From the NCBI GenBank assembly GCA_964017235.1, contig OZ024929.1, positions 22,317,464 to 22,381,463 on the forward strand: a stretch of DNA of 64,000 nt, given 5' to 3'. The stretch comes from Sabellastarte sp. h YS-2021 (Eukaryota > Annelida > Polychaeta > Sabellida > Sabellidae). Shown in pieces: positions 34,760 to 46,900 of the stretch. The translations under genes and the position numbers were made by a program. Below the pieces are notes generated by a model. That model searched no databases. It was not told the origin of the DNA and saw nothing but the letters and a program-made list of their open reading frames with translations. The number at the start of each line of letters is the position of its first letter. Positions within the stretch are counted from its first letter, which is position 1.

Positions 34760-36280
34760 CCAGAACAAGCATGAGGTTGTCAAAGAATAAATCCAATCAG
34801 CATCAAATACAGCGTCATCTGGTCATAAAGTTCAGTACATAGCGAACGCAGAGTTCCAGAGGTGACTGTAGCAATTATGTATACTTTTAAAACACTAAAT
34901 GACCGTCAATCAATTAAAAAGACTAAAATACACAACACATAAATAAAAATATAATCTGTAGTTCCATAACAAAATTCTTCATTCAAAAATTTCACTTCTG
35001 TTTCCATCAAGTTCAATTTCAAAAGTGGCAGTTTGCCACCCCTTTAAGCCCTAACTCAATGGCTGGTAACTGGCCATTGGGTGAAGTGGCATTCGCCATG
35101 GATACAGCCACTAAGGTCAGGGGGCATGCTCCAGTTACACTGCTCCGAATCTCCTCCCTGGGGTGGGACTGACAGATGTGATGCCTTGACACCACTAATG
35201 ACTAAATATGGCAAAATTATAAATTTACAACTGACACATTATATACCACATATATACCTACATATATTAATCCTACCATATATATAGTATATGTATTCTC
35301 AAGAAGTGTGTTGATATGTCTGAATGTAATTTGTGTGCCTTGTGGTTAGTAATTTTTCTATGTAATAGCATGGCCTATTTGTGGGTTCGACTCCTACAAG
35401 TGGGATTGCTGAGGGCTTGTCCAAATGTGAGGTCTATTACCTGGCTGTGCAAGGGTATATGAAACCCTAACTTCAATCTTTGATCTGTGGTTTTCAAATT
35501 CTTCTTTTTTGATGCATATTTTACTATTGCCAAAGAGGTGATGTTCTTTTAAAGCTAATGGGCAAATCTTTATGATTTTATGTGGGTAGATCCTACCCAA
35601 ATAAGGGAGTGATTAAATTCTGGGAAAGATCTGGATCATAGTATAAATACCAAAACAGAGATCACAAAATGTACATTACTTCAAAAGTAATTAATTTATA
35701 TCTTCATTAACTTTTTTGTGTAGGTACAGCATGTCCAAAGGAAGAGGAGATTCAATTTTGGCAGAATTCAAGATAATATCCTGGATACAAAAAAAGCATT
35801 ATATTTTCATAAGGTTCTATGTTCACTGTATTTTCATAGTCATGCTATTCGATGATGAAGGTAATAATGTATTTGAGAAAAACATTATTTTGATTATATA
35901 TATTAGACATAACAATGGGATGTTTGGCTGCGTTGCGGAGGTCTGATATCTAGGAGTGCATTCAACTTATTTCTGCTACTGCAATATTCAAGAGGAATTT
36001 CTCATAAGCCCAGTAATGATGGCCAGCTGTTAACTGCTTACCTTTGTAGTCTAATTTTGCTATTGTGTTGTTTCTATTGTAGTTAACAGGTTGAGCTTAA
36101 ATAAAAACTCTCTCTATTTGACTCTCTCTATATCTCACTGATTGCTAATACCAAAAACTAAGCCACTTAGGTGGTTAAATATATATGTATTGCCAAAAGA
36201 TCGACTCATGATTTGACAGATGAGCAGTGCATTGCTCAAAAATGTGGGTCATAATTGTTTCAAGTGTAATAAACACAAAC
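34760..36280. other. Region after DIRS-2: no gene recognised
   Basis: Contains a GC-richer stretch (35030-35200) that may be the DIRS-2 outer end, then AT-rich DNA with a diverged 'gcctaaccct'-type repeat relic at 35.4-35.65 kb. Nothing coding is supported. Confidence 0.4.
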
Positions 36281-36529
36281 AACTCATAGAGTGCATACCT
36301 CCACCGGGGTGACATTTCTGAGAATTTCAGATTATTTTGGCATCCAGGATATGGATATCTGCATCTTTCCAAAAATGTAATCACTTCTTTCGTTTTGGCC
36401 AAGCCCTACCCAGACAAAAGAAATCAGGAAGATCCACTCAATACTTTTGGAGTAATGTCAACCAGAAATCAACAGCCTTTAAGATATATTGAAAATGGGA
36501 CCTTTTCTTGATTTTCTCCCTACTTTAAA

Positions 36530-37440
36530 AATCTCAGTTTCACAAAGCCTCCTTCCTTAAAGGAGACCTTCAAAACTCCCTTGAATTTCAAATTTCAAAG
36601 AAGCTAAGGACCTACCTTAGATTTAAGGAAGTGTCCTTCAATGAATGTTTATTAACTTTAATAAACATTTTAAGGTGAATCCACCTAAATATATAGAACT
36701 TGAAACATTATTGTTAAACCTACACACACAAACAATGTTTTGCTGTTTATTTCATACAATTTAGTTGTTTAATTCTTGAAAAATTAATGTTCAAACTTAT
36801 GAAGTGAGAAACATATTCATGGAGTTTCCTTGAACATAAAGGCCCCTCCCTTACTTTGGGTAAAAAATTGTCATGTGACCTACTGTATTAATTTGCAAAA
36901 TATACTCACAACCAGTCTGTATTTTACAAAATTTATTAAAATACAGTAAAATATAGATTTACTGAATTTACTGTCTTTAATAGTGTTACAACAAGGACAT
37001 TGCCTCCATAAGGTAATTTAGGTACAAAATAAGTGCACATGTACTAACAGTGAAAGAAAAACATTTGTGTGGGTATAGGTTTTGGAAACAACTCCCAAAA
37101 GAAATAAAAGTGCAAATAATGTATCTGAAAATTAAAATGTACCTAATGTACCAAGATTAAAATAGTAAAAATGCTAAAATGCAATTTACTCTCTTAATAT
37201 TTAAAATAAATTGTGTGGAGGTTATATAAGTAATGGAGGGGAAATTCCAAGCAGTGTGGTTATACAGGGAATCGACCTTCCTTTGTTTTAAGGAAAATCT
37301 TTGGTAAGGTGGAATAAAGGAGGCTTTGTTAAACAGGATTTAAGGGAAGCCTTGCCAAAGATTAGAAATCCCCCTTCCTTTTCTTTAAGGAAGGAAAAAA
37401 CAAAGTAGGCTTCATGAAACTGGTCCCAGGTTTTGATCTA
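36530..37440. mobile_element. Non-autonomous element with inverted ends (CCTTCCTTAAAG)
   Basis: The left end reads CAGTTTCACAAAGCCTCCTT. The right end, inverted, reads CCAGTTTCATGAAGCCTACTT. Both are followed by CCTTCCTTAAAG-type sequence, with further inverted copies inside (37270-37330). About 900 bp, with no ORF. Confidence 0.5.
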
Positions 37441-37643
37441 TTGCAAAATTAAACTGCTTCTTCTTGTGGCCAGGCCCTACTCACATTAAAAATTTTAGAA
37501 GGATCCTCTTAAATCTTTCGGAGTTACTGCAAACACAGCCGACCATTATACAAACAGACAAACACACCCTAAAACATAAACTCCTTGTGGAGGTAGTAAA
37601 ATTTATATTAACCACTACTAGCATTTATGATTAACTTCTACAT

Positions 37644-38101
37644 CAGGGCTGGTATTCACGACGGGTCTTAGACTTAGCCAGGTCTTAGGCTTAAATGTGG
37701 TCTTAAAGTTGAGATTTTTGTCTCAGCTAAGTTTTGTCTTAAATCCGTATTCACTAAAAGGGACTTAGCTAAGTCCAAGATTATCAAATAACCACAGTGG
37801 TTTTATGTGTCATGTGACCTTTCTTTTCTACTTCAAACTATACTACTGGTGATATATATCATTCATTTAATGCATTTTATCAAAGGAAAAGTGCTGTTTT
37901 GAAATGGAAAACCTTGTTACCACACATAAACTTCCAAAGACTGCTTTAGTAAGGTGTTCTGTATAATTATACTTTATTTACAGCCATTTCAAATTTTGAA
38001 GTGGAGAAAAGTTTATGGTGGCCATATTTAAGTCCTCTTTACAAAAGTCTCAACTTTAAGCCTAAGCCCTGGCTAAGACCTTTCGTGAATACGGGCCCTG
38101 A
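37644..38101. mobile_element. MITE-like element, family M, copy 2 (terminal inverted repeats)
   Basis: It begins CAGGGCTGGTATTCACGACG and ends with the complement of CAGGGCCCGTATTCACGAAA. The imperfect inverted repeat runs on for about 80 bases. There is no coding capacity, so it is a non-autonomous DNA transposon. The target duplication is not clear, so the superfamily is open. Confidence 0.65.
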
Positions 38102-38212
38102 TATTCAAATCAAATTTGTTGACTTTTTTCCTATTTTAAAGTTGGGAAATATGTAATGTTTCTGAGCTAATGGTAAGAGCGTATTTTAGAAGATTTACTT
38201 TTTCAGTTTTTT

Positions 38213-38515
38213 TTACACACTCGCCTAGGACCACAGAGGATATGGGTTCGATCCTATGTATAGACAGACACATACTGACTTTGATGACCACTTAAAATGG
38301 TGGTCCTCTGTCATCGGGTCCTATCTCCATTGGTATGCTGAAAACTTCAAGGATGTTGGTAAATGGTCATTCCTCAACCCTTGTGTTTCAGTTGGGGGAA
38401 TACCAGTCTCTAGAGCACTTGGGCTGTACTTGTACAGTCTAGATGGGGTAAAAAGAGCTTTTGAGTCCTGTAGTGCATGGATATATTACACTGAATATAA
38501 ATTTAAAATACACTG
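38213..38515 (+). repeat. tRNA-derived SINE family 2, copy 2
   Basis: 'cgcctaggaccacagaggatatgggttcgatcc' head region, then the same body and end as the copy at 18.0 kb. The apparent reading frames here are SINE sequence, not a gene. Confidence 0.65.
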
Positions 38516-38519
38516 CAAT

Positions 38520-40700
38520 GCAGTCCTTGTCAATATGCAATTATTTTCAAGCTATGGCAGTAATGCAGTTCTCAGGACATAAATTGTCATTGTTCTTATG
38601 TATTCTATACTCCAATATACGAATAACTGACAATGTTGCACATACAAAGGTATACATAGTCCATTTAACATGTACTTATTTATCATTAAATATCAACTAT
38701 CTGGGCAGGCACTCCAATCTATGGATCTGGCGCAGGCATAACCAGCAACTGCCTTGGATGGTGTTTCTTCATAGTATTTGTCTGCTCACCAAATGTTTCT
38801 GTAGGTTTTACCTTTTTCAGGCAGAAAAGCTTTGAGAGAGCTGAAAAACAGAAGCAAATTTACGAATATATATTACACCATTCTTTTCAATGGGGAGGGC
38901 GAGGGTCATGTCTGACTTAATTATAAAAGCACTTGGAGAGTGCAAACATTTGCCAAGGGGGTCTTTTCCACATCCATTTCCAGTTCTAGAGCATAACATT
39001 TTGCTAAAATCAAACTTGTGTCTATTATAAGCAAAATTATGAGAGTTTCCTGTATTTTTGCAAAACAATCTGACACTTATGGAGTTATGGATGCATATAT
39101 TAAGAATGAATCCTTAGAACTTTCTGGATGCAGTTGATCATGATCACTGCCAAAATTAAAATAATCTGTTACTTGTGTCATTTTCAACCTTTTCTTTCAC
39201 CCTGAAAGTCAATTCATAATATTTCAGGTTATTTTGTAAACAGAGAAACAGATAAACAAAAAAAAACCAACAACGCCAAAAATACCGCACTTAGCAGAGG
39301 CAAGAAGAAAACTCATTGTTCTGAAGTCCTTGGTCACATTTTAAAATTTGTCATACGTTTTTACCAATGTCAAATAATCTAAGGAAAGGTCTTCAGCAGT
39401 TACTGTTTTGCTTTACCTGAATGGAAAAGATATGAATATATAATTTGAAACCACTACCTTGTCACGGATAAGTATGGAGTTGGTATAGAGACAGTTACAG
39501 TGAAGAATCTACCTGAACTTTCCCAACAGGATAGACAGGGAGGCGTGTAGGATATATTATAACAATAATATCACTAGTGAATAGCTCTTTTTTGCAAGTA
39601 GAGTGTTTAGAAATTAGTTATGGAATATAAATACCAAAATTTAAAATATAACAAATCATCATTGTTTTATCGAAGAAGAACATTTAGATGGCTTCTGACA
39701 ATATTGTAGCAAAATATAAGATGTTCTTAGTGCTCTTCATGATCATGTGGCAGGCTATATGATATTATCAAGAGAATAAACAAATACATAGAGAGTTATT
39801 CCTGATATCCCATTAACACTACATACAGTAGACCCCGTGTTAGTAGGCATTTGGCCCTATCCTTCACAACTAACATTTGACGCCTGTATGCAAACTTGTG
39901 ACTCAGTGGAAATGTCCAATTCCTTGCATGTGCTATTAAAGTTTTCAATTGATTAAAGTTTCCGCCTCTAAATTTTGTACCGTAAGCATGCATAGATGAA
40001 GTTTTTGATACGGTTACTCATGGTGTGGTTCAAAGTGTATTGTTACTCAGTCGTGTTTAGATGTGATACAGCAACATAAAGTGAATGGAGGTTGTCTCTT
40101 GGTGACACATGTTTATACTGCTCTCATTCTACAGCCACCCTACTATTATTTATGGTTGCACACCATGTCCAGTCAGTGGGCTTGCACATCATACCTTATG
40201 GATACACCAAAATATGAAATATGAAGATATGAAGCATCTTTGGAGGCGGTTCCACTGCTGAGAAACACATCTAACCCTGGGGTTTATATCGCCTGTTGTG
40301 TGAATGGGACATTAACTAACTCTTTTGAAAGGTATTTGATATATGGACTACCTATTAAAGATTCATAAATACTAACCATACAGTTAAAAATAATGCATGC
40401 AAGTTGTATCTTGCAATAACAACCTCGTTGTCTGAACAACAAAGAATTGCCTCAGTTATCTTACTAAAAGTGATGATATCGTCTGTATCCATAGACTTTT
40501 TCACTATTTAAAATATTTCCAGGCTTTATACTGATGGCAAGAGCCTTATATCATTCATTTGGATATCTTATCCACAGAGGTAAGCAAGGAACATGGTTTT
40601 CACTACAGTGTTAAAGAAAAGTTTACAGCTTTTATGCCCATGTAAAAAAAACAGCCTTTAAAATAGACAATGTATTACATTATATTTCATAACACAAAAA
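38520..40700. other. Downstream of the channel gene: no gene recognised
   Basis: Candidate location of the channel's 3' end, but no convincing terminal exon was found. Repeat relics lie at 39.1-39.27 kb. Short open frames here show no family motifs. Confidence 0.4.
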
Positions 40701-40798
40701 GTAAATTTTGATTCAATTCTTATTGTCTGTGTTTCCTTTATTAATGTGCATAAATGAATACATTTTGTCATCTGTAATAAAATATTTTGTCTGCTTAC

Positions 40799-40907
40799 CT
40801 AATCCAACAAAGTCCATGCCCAGTTCTAGAAGTTCAAACAGCGATATAACAGAACAGCCAACCCACAGACCAAGGATCCCTCCCACATCGGAGTAAAACT
40901 GTTCAGT
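40799..40907 (-). CDS. DEG/ENaC channel exon (TM2 and selectivity filter)
   Basis: Encodes TEQFYSDVGGILGLWVGCSVISLFELLELGMDFVG. GLWVGCS holds the G-x-S filter and the following hydrophobic run is TM2. The acceptor is 'tcaacag' and the donor gtaagc, phase 1. The downstream exon was not identified. Confidence 0.88.
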
Positions 40908-43900
40908 CTGTTGAATAGAAATATTAATTTAAAAAAGTGGTTAATCTAATCCACAATGGTACACTCCAGTCTTTTTTCAGCATCCATGTATCTCAGAGAA
41001 AGGTACCCGATCTGACCTTATACCTTATGTATTTCTAGCACATTCTATTATGTACTTTATTGCGCTTAACCTCTGCTTAGATAGACTCTAAGGCACAACA
41101 CCAGGTCCTATTTAGTAAATCGTCATTTCATAGACATAGCCAGGTTGAAACCACCTGTTTGTTGCAGTAAAAAGTTATTTAAATTAATTAATAGATGGCA
41201 TTTAATTCTTAACACTAGTAAACTTAATAACAAAACATACTGAAGCAAATAAAATATCAGTGATCTAATTTAAATATATTTTTTCTTGAAAAGATACTGT
41301 ATGGCTGATAAAAATCTGTAAAACATAATGCAAGTTACAATGTGACTGCTTCAATTGTTCTCTTAAAAGTTATGTATAAATAAAATATAGAAATCAACAG
41401 ATTTTTGAAAACTTATTGGACAAGAAACCAACAGTGATAATACCTTTTATTTTAATGATTTATGATTTCTATGTTTGGTAACATAATTCACATGAAGTAA
41501 GGAAGCAAATAGAGCAAGGTAAAGACTGCTGAATATAAATTATGAAACTACCACTAAATTCTTAAAGTGACAATGAACTGTGTGTAAACTCTTTTAAAGC
41601 TATACATGGATCTTTTGGTGTATTATCTTCAAGAATTGACAAAAAATGAACATGAATACCAAATAAAAATACTTATTTATCAGACTTTTGCAGTAATTAC
41701 AAAAGTATTTGTTAATTTACCTTATTTAAGGGGGGTTATTTTTCATAACATAATGTCACACATGACATTATTTAACTTTTGTTTTGATTACATTTAATCT
41801 GAAGTTGTTGTAACAACAAGCAAGTGTCCATGAAATGGTAATGTAATTCACTTACTTTGTTTGGAAATACCAGCACTTTTGTCAAAAAGTTTTCTTAGAT
41901 TTAACAACAGTGCCTGACTATTCTATGGTGGTGTAGAACACAATCCCTATGCATGTATACATGAAAAAAGCTAATACCAATATCTGTACATTCATTACTA
42001 AACTTAAAAAGTCAATGTGCATAGTTAAAAAGGTGTGGGCTGACTTCCTTTACATAATATGGCCTTACCCTCTACCCGAATTGCATCCCAGTTCCCAGTC
42101 CATTTGAATAAACATCCACTCTTTGAACTGACATTTTGCAAACTACTAACTTTGGTAAAATTTTAAACTTTGATAAATTGGTATTTCACAAGATGTTTTT
42201 TTTGAGCTGCTACAAAATCTATTTCTGAGAATGGTAGATGCAGCCAATTTTGACTAGTCTTAGTTGTACTTACCATTACATTGTAAGTTATGTATTCTCT
42301 AAAGTATTATAGGTTGGCTTAAAATGTCCACCATCAAAACACTGACTACAAATGATGAATTTATTTTCTGAAACCATTTTAGCCTGGTTCTGTTGGGGCA
42401 CGGCATGAAGTTTCAGCATTCCCGGCCCTTTACTGGTTGTATAAGAAATCAGACAACAAAACTGGGCCTTCTTTATATTTTGGTTTCAATGCAAAAACAT
42501 ATTTCAGTGGACTTTTAATGTTTTTAGTGAAGCACCCCATTCCTAGTCTTTTGTCAGTATACAGTATTCTTTGGCCTTCTCTACTTATTTTCTCCCACAC
42601 TCTGGCATTGTTTTTGCCTGTGCATCTATTTGAGCTTATTCCACTCTTAAGAAGCCCTTTGAATATTTACTCTGGTATGTACAGGAAATATGCATCCATA
42701 AGGTTCAAGCAAAACTTCAGATGAACTACACATTATTGAAGTAAATGCCCTCTATCTCTCCTACCCTCCACAAGTTGACTCCATGCTGTAACAATTGACT
42801 GTAGTCAATGAGAGCATAAATGAAACACTAAAGAGAAAATTGTTGTCAATAATAAAGTACTGAATCATTAACTCATCAATTCTAGGAAATTTCAAATTAA
42901 TTAAAAGAACATATAAACAACAGATTGGGCTACATTTGAAGGCAAGTAGATTTAACTGATACAAGTGAATTACGTTACTACTTTGTGAATTACGTTACTT
43001 CATGTTAGAAGCAATATTAAAAAGTGTTCATTGCACACTAATCTTTAATACTGCTCTGGTTTAAAGGTTTATATCTACTCTTATGCTCACATACTTCTGC
43101 CATACACTGTGACAAGGTACATAAAAATAATCTATGAATATAACAAGCTATTACCTGATAGTTATATGTAACAAACGATGTGTGCAACAGAATATAAAAT
43201 AATATTGTGCTTAACTCTGTCATTTCATCCATACGGTCTCTCTGATGCTGTTAGAAATGCTTAAACATGCTGCAGTAAACTGCTTGTGAAAAAATTACCC
43301 ATTTTTGTCAGTTTAGGGTCACGTAATTCACACTGATGTAATTCACTGAATTATACTAAATCAAATATAAAATTCAAAGCTTTGTGAGGAAATTAAAAAT
43401 GACGGGTGATTTAATTCACATGAGAAAATTCAGAAATCTATGTTTTGGTACTTCTGTAAGAATTGCTTGTATTTGTAGTCTTCTGCTGAAAAATTACTTT
43501 CACATTCTGATAATCCACTTATTCAGGGATTAATTGCACTAAAAGCTAGACTTTTGGAATTACAAAATGCGAAAAAGATTAAGTATTTATAATGGTAATG
43601 TAATTCACAAGAATATTTTGGACATTTTCATGTTGGTATCTTTTATAAAAACTTTTGATATTTGCATGGTGTTGATTAACTGGAAGCTATGTAGTATGGA
43701 CTTAACCCCAGTTAACTACAGTAAAGACAAAAAATGTTATTGGAATTTTATTACCAAGTCCTTGGACACTGTTTTGGGGCCATTTTTATACTTTAAGGGT
43801 AAATTTCAATAATAAAAGTACATCAAAACCATAACAAACCATGTATCACCAGATTCGTCTTTGCTTAAACCATATAAATAGATGCACAAAAATTAGAATA

Positions 43901-46900
43901 AGCTAACTGACAGCCAGATATGTGTCTGAGACACCTTATTTTCATAATTGTTCCATTTAACTGAGAATGGGTGTTAATAGCTTTCTTCCTTTTGACAAGG
44001 CCCCTACCCACATAAATATGTTGGACATACATGCCTCCTTGGGAAGTAAGTACAATTATTATAATTTGGTATCTAGGTACTGAAAAATTGGCCATTTCTG
44101 TTGAAACAAACAAGCGAATGCACCCAAAACACAACCTTTTTGACAGAAATACACACATGGACAGTGAATTGGACAGGACAGTCCTGTTGGACACAAAAAT
44201 AAATTTTGACAGCTGAATTTTTATTGAAAATTAGTGTTAAAAATAAATAAAGACACACATCTATAATATAAAACACAAGAACTATGTATATGTTAACATA
44301 TGTCTATATGTTTTTAAAGGGTAATCCAGTACAATTTACGTTTGTGTCCAACAGGGTTATTCTGTTTGATTCATCGCCATAAATAAACTATTTTCACTCC
44401 CAGCATGAGATTGTGTGACAACCTTCTGTGGAATGAATATGATTCACATGTGGTGATGTAATTCGAAATTGTCTAAATCAAATATTTGTTGATCCGGATC
44501 CCTCCAAGTCTTATCAAAATACAAATGTCATGAGGATCAGCAGATTATTTTTGCAAAAATATCAAGAAGACAGAAGATGACATTGAAAATGGGTAATATT
44601 TTTGGTATCCAGAATATGATTAGGATCTTTTACAAAATTTAATCTCTTCTGCCAACGGTTAGGCCATAACCATATAAAAATCATAAAGATTCATTCACTA
44701 CTCTTGAAGTTATTGTGAACGCAGACAGGCAGACAGACAGACGGACGGACAAATGAACACACCCAAAACACAACAACATAAATATAAAGCAAAAGTGGTT
44801 TCACTGGCTTAATCATGATAACATACTTAGAATCTTACCTTGTAGGTTTCAAGTTCTTCTATTTCTTCATAGTTGAAATCTTCATAAAACACTTCAAGCA
44901 TCAGTAAATTCCTTTTATACTTTTCTGTGTCATTAGAACTATAAATCTGGGGGGTTTTGTCTTTAATTTTTTCAAGTATGGAGTCCTAAGATAAAATACA
45001 TTTGCTAATATACATCCTAAGATAAAATATAGTTTCATATAATGGTTGATTATTCTGTAAACTAGACTTTCATAAAATATGATAGTCTCCACAGGTTGAG
45101 ATTATTGAAATGAATAAGGGCATTTTCATTCATTTTTACTAACATATACCACCTTATACACCCCCATTGCAACATATATTTTTTGGATTTTTATGTCTGA
45201 AGCATTCATGGATGGATTCTCATCATAATGTTAGTATTTATTGTGAAGTGAGTACAGGCAGATGTGACATATTTCATTAAATTTCAGACTGGAAAACTAC
45301 CATTCTGTCCTCTTTCAGACCAGGTCATAAGTATATCTAAAATGGATTTGTGTCAATAGTATAGTGATTATCGCACTTCTCAACCACCTATGAGGTCGCG
45401 AGCTTGAATGCCAGATTTGATTTTATATGGAAAAGTGGAAATGTGCTTACTGATGCCAGGCAGTTAACAGTGCAGTATCTTCACCAAGTGGTATGCACTG
45501 GTTTCCTCTACTGTTTAAAGTGGAAGAAAGTTTTTGTGAAGAAATCTCAAGTTAAAATTAAAGTTTTTATATTGACTGGTGTCTGTAAGTATGGCTACAT
45601 TACAGAGTTAATTTTTGGCCTTCAACATTCTACACTTATTTAACTTACTATTGAAGCAAAATGGCGGATAATGAAAGTAAAACACCACTCATTTGACATA
45701 TACAAAATATTACTAATATAATATAGTCATCTTTATTCATGATAAATATTTTTCATATATATCATTCAGGACGTTTTCTCATTGTATTGTCCTCGTGGTA
45801 TTATGACTGGGACAGAAAATGGAAATATAACAAGTATGTAACTTACAGTGTGCCTGAACCAATGTACTTACTTTTTGATATGTTGAAGGCCAAACTGCAG
45901 TGGAGGTAGATGATACAAAGTACTCCTCACTGGAAAGGAATAAGTAAGATTAATTTAATATATGGACTTATGAAAAGCATCACATAGAGTAGGACTACAA
46001 AATACTAATACAGTGACTCACAGCAAATTTATAATACTTTTAACAAAATTTCATGAATGGCTGCAAGGATGGATTTTCCGTCCATCTATATCCATCTGGT
46101 TTCATTTGATATCAGCCTCAGTGCCTAAGGCTATGTGCACCTGTATGCAGCAATATGCGAATTTTGTCACACAACTCCTTGTCTACAAACATCATATTTT
46201 CTAAAAAAATACACACTTTGATTTTGCTTGTCATATGATTTTTCCCTCCATTAGGAAAAAAATCTTGCCTGAAATGGGACATTGGGTGATGTAAATGAGA
46301 CTCAAATACAAGTACACAGCCAAACAGATTGAGAATGTGGGAATAAATTGCCATCACATGTCAAATATCAGATGTTGTAAGCCACATACATGTGTAAGTA
46401 GACTAACTTCAACAGGATTACATCCACAATTTTGAAAAAAAAACTAATAACACAAACATGATGTATTGTTATTTTGACCATTAACTTTATCTGGAACTGG
46501 TGTTAAAATACAATACATTTCACACAGCTGTTTATTTCTTAAGACCTTTCCCACTCTTGGGTTGGTTATGCAAGTCATGAATCATAGCAATTTTTGGGCA
46601 GGTAAATGAACAGTCAGTTTAACCTCCATGGCAAGATGTAGTACATCCCAGATTGTTTTGTTTTACTGCATGATATCTACCAATGTGGCCTAGGGATAAC
46701 ATGCCCACTTATTCTAATTGGATTTTATAGCACTTAATCCCTATAAAAGAGGACTCTAAGGCACAATAAAACCAAAAAAGCAGTCAACCAAATTTCAGTA
46801 TCCAGAGATAAAAGAGGGGTCAAGCATCATGGAGAACGCCAGGGGATGATCCAGCCTAAGGTGGGTATGCTTTGGTGTACAGGTAGGTTTTAAGCTGCTT

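Noticed and set aside
38256-38582. A 108-codon frame downstream of OAS-B
   Set aside because: It is the body of SINE family 2, matching copies at 18.0 and 50.4 kb.
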